Of a DNA stretch of 64,000 nt, positions 47,393-59,995 are shown in pieces. The notes below the pieces were generated by a model, which did not search any database, was not told where the DNA came from, and saw nothing but the letters and a program-made list of their open reading frames with translations. The first letter of the stretch is position 1. Every line of letters begins with the position of its first letter. The DNA is from Prostheceraeus crozeri (taxonomy: Eukaryota; Platyhelminthes; Polycladida; Euryleptidae): NCBI GenBank assembly GCA_907163375.1, contig CAJQUW010006999.1, positions 1 to 64,000 on the forward strand, in the 5' to 3' direction. The position numbers and the translations under genes were made by a program.

Positions 47393-48784
47393 TCATGATG
47401 GATCGAAAAGTGTCAACAATCAAGTTGCGCGTGCAAACGCAACCCATTCTAACTAACTAGGCTAGCAATTCTAACTAAATTGATTTGACAGATTTGCAGA
47501 ATCTCATTCGCCTCAGCATGCAAGAAGCTAGCAACTCAACTTCAAATCTAATGAATTCAAATCCGCTTTATTTGTGCAAAATTAATGAAATGTAAATAAT
47601 GCTAAACCGAAGTGTCAGATCATTATCCGCTATCTTTACACAGCATCTGCTTAGTGATAGAGAGAAGACTTGCATGCCTAGAGAGCGAGAGTGTCGCTCC
47701 TATTCTGGGTTTGTATGCCATAGCATCACCAATTAAAACGGGTTCATGGATATCGTGAAATACATTCAACTTACTATAGAGACACCAAAAATTTGATACA
47801 ACTGGCAAAATTTTGCATTGCGGATATCTTTTTGAGAATGGTAAATGCAAAATAATGAATCCGATGCCTTTCGTCATCTCTATTCATGGGCATTATAAGG
47901 GCTAGATCTTAATGTATTCAAAAAGACTGCTTATTGCCTGGTCTCACCCTGACAACTTTGTCCTTTTTATGTAGTTATCGTCTACAAGTTCTAGCAAGCA
48001 ATTTAATTCTCTTTTGTCTCTTTCACTATTGTTCTTATCATTTGTCAGCTATCTGTGTCATGTCAAAAGTCAGTTAAGTGAAGACTGTTCTGTACAGCCA
48101 ACCACCTCATGTCTCTACAGTAACACTAAGATCCAGTCCTTGTAATGACTATGAATAGAAAGGACGAAAGACCTCGGATAGTTTCTTTTTCTTTATAAGT
48201 GATGAATGCACCGTATGATTCCATTTCTGCTTGACTTTGCCTCTAATTCAAAATCTGAAATATGGTTTCCCAAATTTGATTTCCAAGCTATAAACACAAA
48301 ATTTTATTAATAGCTTCCTGAGATTAGAAGAAGATATCAGAAGAGGATTAGATGAAGATTAGCAGAAGAGTGGACATTACTCAAAGCCAACACGATAACA
48401 TTGCTAAGGTTTATTTTGTAATTATTGGACGATACGCATCGTCTGCTAGCTGCTGCCTAAGAATTTTATCCTTTCATTTTTCAAGTCTATAGACATCTTT
48501 CTTTTCTTTAAACCTAGACAAAGTAACACTCTGCAATATCACATGACTCTAAGACCAGTTCAATATGCACTATGGAAAACGAAGAGAAAAGAATCTGTAG
48601 CAATTGTCAAGTCGCGATGATCGGCTGTTTGCAGTCAGTGTCCGATCTGATTACATCACCACTAAAGTATGAGAACCGCATATCAGTAAGACAAAATATG
48701 TTATAAAGTGTAGGTTAAATCAAATTTTACAATGACGCTTGTTTTGTAAGCGCATTTTTAATGAAGGTGCGGCCTTGCACCAGT

Positions 48785-49072
48785 AATGATCAGAGAACGA
48801 GGGATACGGTGATCCGGCCATGTGAAGCGTAGAGATGGGGGGAGGCAATCAGACAAGTGCTAGACGTGGTAGTCGAAGACTGCTGTCCTTGTGCATGCAA
48901 GACCTAAGAATGCATGCCTCCAAGTCGTCAACGAAGGCATGGTGGAGCTATGATTATTCGCGAGTGATACGTAAGACCGTGCTCGGTGTAGAAGTCTCAT
49001 ATAGTACAACCCTCAACAGAAAAGGAAAATAAGACGTTAAATGAGGAAGTAAGTAAGTATGCTGTGTTTTAG
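48785..49072 (+). mobile_element. RTE-like LINE 3' remnant
   Basis: Plus-strand frames carry EAIRQVLDVVVE, then QVVNEGMVEL, DRARCRSLI and YNPQQKRK in changing frames. This order resembles the C-terminal tail found in RTE-type LINE proteins (GHVxRR...RRVLDxxVxG...RGRPKxRWxD...DRxxWRxxxxxxNPxxxxK). Too short and decayed to classify further. Confidence 0.5.
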
Positions 49073-51636
49073 TGGAATGTTCAGTAAGTGTTATCCGTTC
49101 CAGAAAGGCTTAAGCTTATACATTGAATTGAAAATTCTGAGCTTGAAATCATGATTCAATATTTTCCCAGAAATTTTCCAAATAGAGGAAGGGAACAAAA
49201 AATTCACGAAAATCAACTTTCTTTATAAATTGATGATATAGCAGGCTACAGCAATTTCTATACTCTTAAATTTAGACAGCTTGGACTTGACATCTATGGT
49301 TTCAAAATATTATTTTTATAATTTAGGCATCTGAAAACATTAGCTATATTATGTATTAGCTGATGTATTTGCTATAACCCGATTATTATGATTACTTAGA
49401 AAGCTGATAGAATTTACTGTAAACATAATTATATATTTCTTTCTCATAGCTTATCTTAATTGCACAAGACTGCGCATTGAATGAACCAATAATAGCTTCA
49501 TGAAGGGTGATTTAAATTTTCTGCAATAATAAATTCAATGTCGTTGATAAAATCAACACATTCCATTCTTTTCAAATTTGTTCAGTTTGTTTATACAGTC
49601 AGTCAAAAGCAGAAACCTATTTTAGTCGTTGTGGATGTACGTGACGAATTCGACTGACGAAAATGAAGAAAAATTTACTTCACACTTCGAGAAAGTGTCA
49701 GGTGAAACCAAAGGCAAAGAAAGATTTCGATGAGCAATTTGAAATCATAAACGAGTTTACTGAATATATATGTATGAATGCTTTTCAAGGCCATTACAAT
49801 TCTCTTTGATAAATGTGATATTGGTGACGCTAAGGAGAATATGTTGGTAAATAGGCCATAGGATTAGTTTGATTAAATATTCCCGTACGATTGTTGGGTA
49901 ATTGCATAAATAAAAATATAAAGCATTTGACCACGTTTTTCGGGAGGTACGTTCTTGCTTCATGAAAGAACGACTATGATGATTTTGCTCCGTTTTCAAT
50001 TTTGGTCAATCCGTGATAATAAGATAAAAATATACACACGCACTTAGACTCCCTGTCCTTCGATCGCTGAGATAATGCTCTGTCTGAGTGTGTTGAAATT
50101 CTGCTTTAAAGAATGAAAAGCTCTGGTTTAGATAGAACGAACAGCTGTGATTAATTGTTTTCATTCAAATAACGCTGGCAGTATGTCACAAGCTACTGAT
50201 CTGTGTACTTTCTTCAATAGTAACGGCAATTAATAAAGTTCTCTTTTCTTTGAAAGGAAGGCGATTTTGAATAATTTGTCTACAAAAAAAACAATATTTG
50301 GTTAAGTAGACTATTTAAAATGCAACGTGTTCTACATACTATTCAATAGATAGGATTTGAATTGGAATAAACGGTCCATTCATGCATATAGACTGCAAGC
50401 ATCTGTCTTTTTAATTCTAGGCGAATAATATTTCGAGAAAAGCGTTCAAGGAACTTATCATGTTTGAAAAGGAAAGCAATATTCAAGATCTGCTGATAAA
50501 TCTGCCTTTGTCTGCTTTAAATTAGCCTTTGTTTAGTAACTACAAGTATACTTATAATCCTCTGTGCCTACTTCAGCTTAAATTTGTTGATTCAAAGATT
50601 TTACGAAAACCATGGCGATTATCTCAACTCGTAAGTTAATTGACACGGGATTCCATCTTATCATTTCACAGCGCAGAATTGGACGATTGTCTTCTCAGAA
50701 TTCTCCGCAGAAATCTGTCATGCTGCTAGAGGAAAATCATTGATTCTTCCTATAACAATGCATGCTTCTTCCGTTTATTACGCATTTGTCTCATACATGC
50801 GCATTGTTATAATCTGTTTCCAATATTTCATCTCTGCATAAAGTGTCGTTTATGTCAGGGTGAATTAAGACTTAAATCGTGCAAAAAATGCTATGCGACC
50901 TTTTTTCGGCTTTTTCGAATGTGTGTTTATGTTCTCTCAAACTTCATTTCACATATTTACATATACTCCACTTTATTAAATATGGTCTAAAAAAAGGAAA
51001 AGTTTTTTTCTAGTTTATAAATGGTTGCTATCAGCGACATTTATTGACTATGTTAGGCTACATGTACACAAGTTCAATAAATGACAGAGCCATAGTGTGA
51101 CATTGGCATAAGTGGATCCATCAATCATTCTGCATCTTGTAGAGATCAATTGAGTAGATTTTGCAACAAACTGGTTTACAGTTTCAGTTTTTTACCCGAA
51201 CATCAATAAGAAAAAAGAAAGCAAAATGTGAGTTTAATGGCAGTAGGTCTATATGATTTTTTCTTGAGTGCTGTTGATTGTTGAAATCAATTAATCATTA
51301 TTACACATAGCATGCATTTCACGGAAAATCCAGATTGGAGAGCTAAAGAGCAAAAGCCAAATCACCGATTAGAGTTCTGCAAACTAAGGTGCTCAAAGAC
51401 TTTCTTTCGATTTTATGAAGGTAATGTTGCAAAGAATTCTCATTTCTGTACCGTCCTCTGATGGACCTGAATTACTTCTAATAAGGCCATTGAGGACGAG
51501 TGAGACTTAGTTCAAGGAATCAATGAAAGTAAACTCAGCACATGCGTGATATATAGTAAGGAATTTCGCAAATATACGTAAATGTAAGAAATTTTGCATA
51601 TTGATAAGAATATAATCAAATTAAAAAAGTTCTGTG

Positions 51637-51733
51637 GCGTTTGTAATCGTGCGATTGATCTCATGGCTTTTGAAAAGGTCGATTGATTGCTCAAAAAGCC
51701 ATGGCACGACTATGTGGCACGACTAACAAACGC
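51637..51733. repeat. Small inverted repeat, about 97 bp
   Basis: GCGTTTGT...ACAAACGC at the outside and ATGGCTTTT...AAAAAGCCAT inside, with a central loop of about 25 bases. Confidence 0.6.
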
Positions 51734-51890
51734 TGACTAATCAGACCCGTGACACAATATCAAAGTGCATAACTGTATTCAATTTTCCTTTGTTCTATTC
51801 ATCTGCTTTGACTGCGTAAAAATGCCAAATGTAACATCAACAATATACATGCACAAAAAATGGAGATAGATGCTCATCTTGAATACTCAC

Positions 51891-52044
51891 AGTTTTGTTG
51901 GTGCAACCATTCTTCGTCTGTTCTGAGACCGTATTTCTGACCAAGTTCATTCATTACGATGTCCTCTTCCTCTATGTAATCTTCATCGTCCAGCAACCCT
52001 TTCTTTTTAAACATAATTGAAATAACGATCGCCAACAAAATGAC
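51891..52044 (-). CDS. Gene A exon: transmembrane end and acidic linker
   Basis: A 154-bp exon, acceptor CCGCAG, donor AACT|GTGAGT, entering in phase 0 and leaving one base over. It encodes VILLAIVISIMFKKK, which completes the membrane helix begun as FFMSVLLTQPMK in the preceding exon, then an acidic linker LLDDEDYIEEEDIVMNELG and RTDEEWLHQQN. In polycystin-1 proteins the TQPxK-V helix is one of the five membrane segments before the channel unit. Phase continuity with both neighbouring exons supports the model. Confidence 0.92.
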
Positions 52045-52989
52045 CTGCGGATAGAAATGTCGATAATAAACTTTTTGTGTTGATCGACTTTTTCGTGAAA
52101 GAGAGACAAATATTAGAATGATGTGAACATAAACTTCTAAGACCGTCTGCTCTCATTCTTCGAGAATATATTAAATGATATTTTTAACGCACTGCGGACC
52201 ACTGAAATGCAGCGTCTATATAGTTGCTAATGAATTTCATGCCGAAAATCTTTCAAATCTATGGACATTTTTCTGATTAATGTGTTGTCAATCGGGCGTG
52301 AGAAAAGTAAATAATGAAGACAAATCAGCCAAAAAGACAATCAACAACACATCCGCAATCAAATGAATCAGGATAATGCTGGTGCTATGGTACAAAAATA
52401 CATAGATGGTGGTGGTACATTTCATCGACAGGGCCTTTTCATTGACCGGTGTGTGATATTCGCTCAAGAGTATCATGCATCCATAGATAGTTGAAGATAT
52501 AAATAAAATCAATAATCCATAGGCATCAAGGTACGATGTCTTTGAGATTTATCAAAAAGCGGACATCAGTCCCAATGTCTTCTGACTCTGGCCAAAATCC
52601 ATAACTCAAATCCATAATATCTGCGTGTCGATGAAGTGAACCACAATCAAATAGATAAGTCGGTCACTTCATGCTTTAAAAAATCGACTTTCCAGGCGGA
52701 GACATTTTCTTATCTCAAAACAACCAGAAAAATGCTATCGGATTTATTTCAGCAAAGCAGTTTCAATAAATCTCATGTATTGTATGAAAATGCTTCTGGT
52801 CATCATAGGACATGTTATTAAAATGACAATAGTAATAGCTCAGAACTTTCCGCATTTCGAGAAACCATCCTTGAACTTAACTTAAGTCAGAAATGATTGA
52901 CTTGTCTATGAGTGTACAATGATATGCACGTATGTGTACTCCTCATTCATCACTGACATAAATGAAAAGTGTATAAGAAGACGACTTAC
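52045..52989 (-). other. Gene A intron, 0.9 kb
   Basis: No coding or repeat feature recognised. Confidence 0.7.
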
Positions 52990-53317
52990 TTTCATTGGTT
53001 GTGTTAGCAGGACAGACATGAAGAAGGACATGAACATAGCTGAAATCCATTGCTTGCATGCCTCATCTCCAAACATGATGCCATAGAAGATGGTGAACGT
53101 TGCTCCAACAATGATTCCAATGATCAAAATGACCCAAGCCACGATGCGAACGCCCCATGGGAACAAGCGTCTCTTTTTCTTTTGTGGAAGATCGGGTTTC
53201 TTGTTCAAAGTTTCGTCGTCCATAACTCCGTGGAAATGGATAGATTCTTGAGTTGGTGGGGGACGTGTCATATGGACGCTGACTTGATCCAGACTGCGAC
53301 CCCATTGATCTTGCAAA
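52990..53317 (-). CDS. Gene A exon: membrane segments of polycystin-1-like protein
   Basis: A 328-bp exon, acceptor TTCAACAG, donor AAA|GTAAGT, entering with one carried base and leaving in phase 0. It encodes a cytosolic part (LQDQWGRSLDQVSVHMTRPP, a basic KKKRRLFPWG) and two hydrophobic helices, VRIVAWVILIIGIIVGATFT and WISAMFMSFFMSVLLTQPMK. The basic cluster, WxxR and TQPxK patterns are typical of the middle membrane block of PKD1/PKD1L proteins. An alternative frame also reads through the plus strand here, but it is a shadow. Confidence 0.93.
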
Positions 53318-55040
53318 CTGTTGAATAAAAAATTTGGCTTGACATCCTAAAGCCTAACCGATGGGACTCAATCTCCCTTCGATCTATCCCTTCTTGATAT
53401 CTTGATCTATAAATGCTAAACATTTGACAAAAACAATTGATTCTAAATTTTAGCGTGTCTGAATTATAGATTATCTTTAAATCAATCGCTTTGTTAATTT
53501 CAAATTTAAGACTTCTTTATTGGAATTGTCAACAGACTAGCTCAAGTTTAATTTCAATAAAACCTATTGATATTCAAGATGATTCAGCGTACTATGAATT
53601 CCGAAACATTCACAAAAGAAGTTATAAGTATTATGGAACATTAGTAATGAACAGATAAGTATAACTGATATCGTTCAAAGGCATTAAAGGTTGAGGGTTC
53701 CACAAACTTTGAAGACTTTCCGGCCACTTCAGTAGCATTTATATATTTTCGAGCGCATTCTTTAAATTTTATAAGTGTCAAGGACGGCCTTGACGTGACA
53801 TAGATCCTTCGCTTCATAGTAAGGAGTAAATAGTTGCGAAAGACTGATTATTTAGATAACACCAAAAAGAAGCAAATACATTACATGCACTGCTGTACAT
53901 TCGCATGTTGTTGATGAGAGTTAGTTCTCTCATATCACAAAGTTTCCTGACATTCGGAGAGATGACAGCTATTACATGAGAAGGGAGATATGCTTAATTC
54001 AGAAATAATTAAACTGCCTGGACATCTGACATACGAGGTCGACGTCCACACATGATGGTCTCATCAGACACATGTGCCGGAAAATCCAAGTCATAGAATA
54101 CTTCGAGAATGCGGAACCCTGTATTTTGTGATGAAAGTTCCTCACATGCTACTTATCGAAGTTATCAGATGTTCATGGGAAGAAGTGAATCTTTGCTCCT
54201 CTCGGCGTCGTTCTGTCAAATAAAACTTGAAACTTGAATTCGGAAAGTACTTTGACGGGTGAAATTCAATTTCACGAAAGAAAATGGATCACCTGCTTAC
54301 AAAAAGAATCCGCCGATTGACATCAATCGTGCCTGCGAAGTGTAACTCATCTGGCAGAGCAACTGGGCTAGCTAAGATCTTGGGCTCAAGTCCCACCAGA
54401 CGCATGTATTTTTAATTGATTTAACGCGCATGTTATAATTCACTTTATTTTAGATAAGAAAAGCCTGTCTGATTGGTTCAACTGCTTGATCTGACACGAT
54501 TAGAAAGAAACCTTAGTTGGTAAGGCTTGAATGAAAAGCATTTACTTATGCATAACTGCTAATAATATGCAAATTAATTATGCAGTGCAAATCGCAGGTC
54601 GACAAGCGGAATAATATTCTTCTAAGCTGCATTACACAGGTGGAAGTGAAATATTCAAGTCAGTTAGGACAAAAATTGGTCAAGTCTCGTTAGATCGATC
54701 TCGAGTTTAATATATCTAGTTGAGTAGGATTTGGTTTGAAATTCGTGATGTCCGGATTGCGTTAAGTAAAGGTGATCGCATTGGGTTGGAGTTGAATGTG
54801 GTTGGGGCGTGTTCGTGTTAATGATCATGGATACTGCAAACCATTGATATGCGAGTGATCGTAAACTTCACTTCAGGTATTGATAGATATTTGACCACAC
54901 CACTTTCAGAAATTATCAACAATCAACGATTTACATGTACAAAGTCATACAGAATGCTACAACAACATTTGAGTTTCATCATCTTTTGGTGGAATGTGAC
55001 GTATCTGTAACGTAAAGCAGGCCTATGAATAATTACTAAC
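53318..55040 (-). other. Gene A intron, 1.7 kb
   Basis: Contains a tRNA-like SINE head at 54.33-54.40 kb. Nothing else recognised. Confidence 0.65.
54334..54404 (+). repeat. tRNA-derived SINE head or tRNA pseudogene
   Basis: A-box-like CTGGCAGAGCAACTGGG and B-box GGGCTCAAGTCCC with tRNA-like spacing. D stem (CTC/GAG) and T stem (GGG/CCC) form, but the anticodon and acceptor stems do not, so it is not a functional tRNA. Confidence 0.5.
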
Positions 55041-55318
55041 CGGTCATGGCTTGAGTAGGGCGGAGGTGCTTCATTTGGTATCAAGTTGATATTGCTTGAC
55101 GCTGTGTTTGGTCGAGAGGACTCATCTCGCTCATTTCCTTGCTGGCGGTACAGCATCGCCCGCGAGTCCAATTGTCGTTTATCTTTCTTCAGGTGTGATT
55201 CTACCGCTTCTCTCAATCTGTTCGCGTGTCCATAATAGAGAGCTGATCTTCGGAATAATTCCATGACAACAAATACAGGAACAAATGTTATCAAGTTAGT
55301 CATCAACGCGACAAATCC
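55041..55318 (-). CDS. Gene A exon: early membrane helix and cytosolic loop
   Basis: A 278-bp exon, acceptor CTCTCACAG, donor CCG|GTTAGT, entering in phase 0 and leaving two bases over, which pairs with the next exon's single carried base. It encodes GFVALMTNLITFVPVFVVME, a membrane helix with LFRRS right after it, as in the G(L/F)xxxLxxxPVxxxxxxLFRRS signature of polycystin-1 proteins, then a charged, Ser/Pro-rich cytosolic loop (HLKKDKRQLDSRAMLYRQQG, NEAPPPYSSHDR). Exons further upstream (PLAT, GPS) were not found up to 64 kb, so the preceding intron is long or holds exons I cannot recognise. Confidence 0.9.
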
Positions 55319-55464
55319 CTGTGAGAGAAAAGGAATAATCACTTGATTATTGAATCTAGCTGCGAGCCCAATGAAAGCTAGATATGTATAACAAAACCGC
55401 TTTTAACTGATTATTCACAGCATTATTTTCTATCCCCATATGTCCTAACACATTGTGGTGGAAC

Positions 55465-56311
55465 CATAGAGCAAATATATAGTAGATGGTGTCGACTCAA
55501 AAAACTGTCAGCATACAGTGAAAATTGTATATCCAAGGATTCAGCTTTTTGCGGAGATTGCGTTACTGCGGTCTAAAAAACATTTGATCAATTCTTAAAC
55601 AGCTGAATTTTTGCACATCATTCCTGTGTTTCTATATTAGTGATTTGGTACCTCGATATAAGTAGTATGAAACTTATTAGATATCAAAGTGAATGAACAT
55701 TTACTCACAGGTATATTTACTAAGTGGAATTAAGTTGATTATCAAGAAAATTTCATAAACCGCATTATAATCCAAGTCTTAGTGGAAAAGTTGAGATATA
55801 TTCTTTTGCTTCCTTACAGAAATTTCATTTTTTTACTTCAAGTTTCATCGGCATGATTTAATTATTCACTAAATTTATGTTTCATTGTTTGAATCTGAAC
55901 AGTAATGTGAACCTATTTACATTTCTTTTAAAGTTAATTATGATCATTGTCCTAGATAAGGATATTTTTCTCTTTCAATGGCAGGTAGCTTGTAATATGA
56001 TCACGCTTAAGAAAATACTCTTTTTTTCATAAGACTGAGCTTTTAGGCAGCAGTAACACATCGATTTGCTAATTAAACAAACATTACCTCTTCAAGGTTG
56101 TCGTGACACGGAGGATTTGTAAAATGCTACTATTCCTCCTGTATTGCTATCATGATCAGTCAATTCCGTGGTAATTTCTTCAAAACTGCAAAAATTTGCT
56201 TATCTCACATTTGGCACTGTGTAATAACTCGAGTTCATTTAATAAAATCGAAACTTCACCTAAGGCAACTGCGTCGAAACTCTACCTAATATGCATTGTA
56301 CTTACTCTATG
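55465..56311 (-). mobile_element. hAT-like MITE family M, copy M4 (inverted)
   Basis: 847 bp, ends CATAGAGCAAATATAT and CTTACTCTATG, flanked by imperfect 8-bp repeats GGTGGAAC and GATGGGAC (6 of 8). The interior matches M1 in reverse, including GTCGACTCAAAAAA, ACAGTGAAAATT, ATCATGATCAGTCAATTCCG and CTCGAGTTCATTTAATAAAA. Confidence 0.8.
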
Positions 56312-56849
56312 GATGGGACAAAACCATTGAAATTACAGAAGTGTCAATAACAGTTCCTTTTGGTCGGTCACAATCGAGCATTCATTTATTCATTAGCTTC
56401 CTCTATATCGTCGTATCAATGAGCACATCTCTAAGTGGTTGCGAGAGAACAGAGGAAGAAGACCTGCCCCTTCGACTTCCTCAATCGCTCGTCACTTGCT
56501 CTCCTGTCAGAACGTAAAATCGTCATGGTGTGTATAGGTAAATTTGAGCTGATGAATCTTCGGTAATTCGTTTTTGCCAACCTTCTTTTTGAATGCACAA
56601 AGAGTTCGTTTTTAATATATCTTTTGCTTTAACTTAATTAATTTGCTTAATCTCATAATTTAGACTGCTTTATTTGTAAGTTTACGTTTGACTAAGTTTT
56701 TCCGTCACGTGTGAATTTTGCTCTCCTCTTTGTCAATTGTGAATTCGGTTGCACCCAGTGATTGTAGCATTCATTCTGCCATAAATATTGTCCAGAGAAG
56801 TAGCGTCGGCACAGCATCAATAGAAGATCGAATGAACTTCTATGTTCTG

Positions 56850-57890
56850 AAAGCACTGCATTATTTCACAGTTCTCTTCCATTTGATGATATCCCTTCTC
56901 TGATTGACTATGATTTGCCGGCACATTTTGTGAAGTGGATTTATGACTATTTATCTTCTCGTTCACAATACGTAAAGGTTGGTGTATCTTGCAGCAGTCT
57001 TGCATCTATGACATCAGGCGTACCTCAAGGCTCAATCCTCGGTCCGTTTCTTTTCTCTGTTGCAACCTCCACCCTGTCAATTAGTGATAGCTCACATTGT
57101 CATATGATCAAATATGCCGACGACATGAACTTATGCTTTCCTCTATTTAAGAACTGTGATAATAAGCATGTCCTAAAAGAGCATGAGCGAGTATTGTCTT
57201 GGTCTCAACAGCATGACCTGGTGATAAATAGCTCAAAATGTAAAGCGCTGACTATCAAGAAATCCGCTGCTTTTGATGATTTTGTGGTGCCGAATGTGTC
57301 GACAGTTAAAGAACTACCCATTCTCGGCGTCCGGTTCAACTGCAAAGGAACGTGGTCAACTCATGTGGACTCTGTGCTTCGAACTTCTTCACGGCGTTTT
57401 TATGCGTTGAGGACCCTCCGTCGAACCCTTAGCAATAGCTCAATGACGCTTTTGTATTATTCCTTGATCAGGTCAGTGATTGAATACTGTGCTCCGCTGT
57501 TCTTATCTTTGTCTGCCCATGATGCCATGAGACTTGACCGTCTACAGCGGAGATTTCATAGATTGCTATGTGGAAAAGGTTGTGACAATAAATGTTTGCG
57601 TGATCTTTCTGAACGTCGTATACTTTTGAGTCAAAGATTTTTGAGTAAGATTATGACTCAGTCGCACATTTTGCATCATTTGCTTCCTAACATGTCTACT
57701 TCTGGTCGATTTCTCTTGCCTATGCGTAGAACTGTCCGTAGAAGTAATAGTTTCATTTTAAAGGTCTGTTCTATGTACAACAATCATTTTCAAAGGAAAT
57801 AATTTTGTGAATTTGGATTTGTAATCAAACTATTTGTCTTTGCAATTTTACTTGTAACTTGTCGATTTTCATTCACTTCGAAATAAAACG

Positions 57891-57893
<3 letters not shown>
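56850..57893 (+). mobile_element. CR1/Jockey-group LINE (LINE-B), 5'-truncated
   Basis: A 295-codon frame (56915-57802) begins in RT: DYDLPAHFVKWIYDYLSSRS, MTSGVPQGSILGPFLFSV and HMIKYADDMNLCF with the catalytic Asp pair intact. It continues through LVINSSKCKALTI, LPILGVRF, an ALRTLRRTL region and the C-terminal IRSVIEYCAPLFLSLSAHDA. The stop is at 57800. The 3' UTR ends CACTTCGAAATAAAACGC and runs straight into a (TA)n tract. The 3' end matches LINE-A, so they are one family, but this copy is far less decayed. The 5' break near 56.85 kb is typical of incomplete reverse transcription. Confidence 0.88.

Positions 57894-57951
<58 letters not shown>
57893..57951. repeat. (TA)n microsatellite at LINE-B 3' end
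   Basis: About 58 bases of TA repeat directly after the LINE-B 3' end, probably its tail, expanded. Frames reading YIYIYI here are repeat translations. Confidence 0.9.
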
Positions 57952-57954
<3 letters not shown>

Positions 57955-58385
57955 GTCACTGGCTTCACAGTCCTTCCATCGCACTCTTGGGTGCTGTGTT
58001 TCATCATACCTTGCACTTACATTACTTCTCTGTCCTCGCCTGCAGTCTCCGTCCTCCATTCTCTGTTTCCATGACCTGCCCACTTCAGTTGGTTGTACTT
58101 CATTTTCCCTCGTCATCGTATACTGTAGCCCTACTTCTCGTCTCAAATCCGAAGCGTGCATACTCTCTTCATCTAGTTGCTCTGGAATCTTTACATAATT
58201 TTGAAATTTCGTCATGTGCTTTTTCGCTAACGACAGTGTTTCCGGCACGCAAGCGCACGCTGGAATAACACAAGACTTCACCACTCTCCGTTCGATGCCT
58301 GGGCCGATCCTGCGGTCTTCTAATACATTCTCTGATTCCTCTGTCACACTCTCTATCCACCATACCATCTTCAATCAGTCAAAAT
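57952..58385 (-). mobile_element. RTE-like LINE remnant
   Basis: A minus-strand frame contains RRVVKSCVIPACACVPETLS and LAKKHMTKFQ, like the RTE-type pattern (V..CVIP..xYGxETWxLTK...K.Q), then LDEESMHASDLRREVGLQ. The (TA)n end of LINE-B abuts it. Decayed. Confidence 0.6.
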
Positions 58386-59924
58386 TTATTTGTAATTTTC
58401 AATTTCGCGAAGGAATGTTCGAAAGCCTTGGAAAAATCCAGGATGTTGAACAACACTTGCCTCAAATATTAAGTCTTAAAGTCCCATATGATTTCTCGGT
58501 GTTAAATGAGGCCCTCATTTGAAGAAATCATATTTTCAATCATTAAAAAGAGTATTTCATCACGTCTATCGGTGTTAAAATGATTGAAACCATTTCTGGG
58601 AGTAAGTGATCGCACAACCACTACTATGCGTCAGGAGCTAGTCATTTGCCAACAGACTCCAAAACGCACCGCAGGCCCAAATGACTCATAAACACATAAA
58701 TTGTGTTTGCTAATTTGAGTGTTATTCATTATAATTTTCCATGTTTAAAATATCGAGCTGATTTATCTCAAGAAGCATTTCAGTGCTAGCGGTGATCAAT
58801 GTCTAATCGAGACTATTTAAGCAATAATTAGCACAAGATGCAAATTCAATTTTCAATTTGGATAGCTCGAAGAATTCTCCAAATATGCTGTATGATATAT
58901 CCGACATTCGCAATGCATGACAAAAGGCTTTCTTCATTCGAAACAATTTGTTTAAAATGTGAAAGAGACATTCAAAGAGATTGACTATTTGAAATGGCAG
59001 TTGGCATCGTTGAAGAATTAAAAAGTTCTTAATTGTATTTCTCCTTTTTCCATGTGTTCATAAAACTTCATGCACCCAAAAATTTACTTTTGCATTGTCG
59101 TAAGTGTATCAAATAGTTTATGTCGAATTTCAGACGAGTCACTATAGAATATTCTGAAATATACAAACACAGGTTATGTTTCAAATTATACATAAAACAA
59201 CAAACATATATTTTTCATTGTCTCGGCAAGTAAGTAATATTTGGAACTTTAATTGCAAAACCGATAGAAACTTAATCAGGAAAATGAGAAAATGTTGTCT
59301 TACGCTTTTTTTAGAAACTCCATATTCTTCTTGTGAAGTACTCTGCTGATGCTATTTGATGGGAGAATTCCAGTAGTAGATATACAGTAATGTTTCATTA
59401 GTTATTATATTTCTGACAAAGTTTTGTAGCTATCAGTCGCGTCCATCATAATTGTCTTTATTTTACGCTGTATTTTGACCAATCTTATATTAATGTAGTA
59501 CACTGTATTTAAATAGCTTTTGTGACGCAAATTGATTCCGTGTGTATCGAAGATGTGGCAGGTTCAGAAGCAATGAAAGTGGCGCACTTTTCGCAAATCT
59601 CAGAAATCTAAATATGCAAATTACACCTTTGTCAACATTGATGCATTAATTATAGAGATATCATTTCAAAGCATCTGAAGGCAGAATTAGCTGTGTGAAA
59701 ACTAAGAACAAACAGAAAAATTATTTTTTAATTTAATGAAACTGAAATGTATCACTAATTGAAGCATGGAATCAAAACCATGGAAAATGGATTGAATAAT
59801 GTTGAGCTGAATTAGCTAAATCTAAATATGAACATCAGAGCGGCGGAAGCAACGTCACTAACGTTTCCTTTCCTCATTCAACAGAAGAGAGGTGACAAAT
59901 GACCCAAAATTCATTTTGTTTAAA
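58386..59924. other. No gene recognised
   Basis: A+T-rich sequence upstream of the known exons of gene A, presumably intronic. No exon-like frame with splice sites was found. Confidence 0.4.
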
Positions 59925-59995
59925 AGAATGATACTCGGAGGCTGATAAGCATGCTCCATGTCGCCATGGTACCAACTCAGCTATCAGCAGTGAAT
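59925..59995 (-). repeat. tRNA-derived SINE head
   Basis: On the minus strand TAGCTGAGTTGG is an almost exact pol III A box, followed by a B-box-like CCTCCGAGTATC at tRNA spacing. It explains the open frame at 59874-60056, which is not a host exon. Confidence 0.5.

Larger units (their letters stand above)
46803..51890 (-). other. Gene A intron of 5.1 kb
   Basis: Between the linker exons. It holds a tRNA-like scrap near 46.84-46.88 kb (GTGGCACACTGGCTAAGC), the long foldback at 47.05-47.39 kb, an RTE-like LINE remnant at 48.79-49.07 kb and a small hairpin at 51.64-51.73 kb. The rest, including 49.1-51.6 kb, shows nothing I can name. Confidence 0.7.

Noticed and set aside
47274-47456. Plus-strand frame at 47.3 kb
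   Set aside because: It lies in the right arm of the foldback and is mirrored on the left arm; not a gene.
54334-54404. Functional tRNA gene
   Set aside because: D and T arms fold but the acceptor and anticodon stems do not; SINE head or pseudogene.
57790-58374. 194-codon minus-strand frame as one protein
   Set aside because: It combines a decayed LINE tail with a translated (TA)n repeat (YIYIYI) and the antisense of LINE-B.
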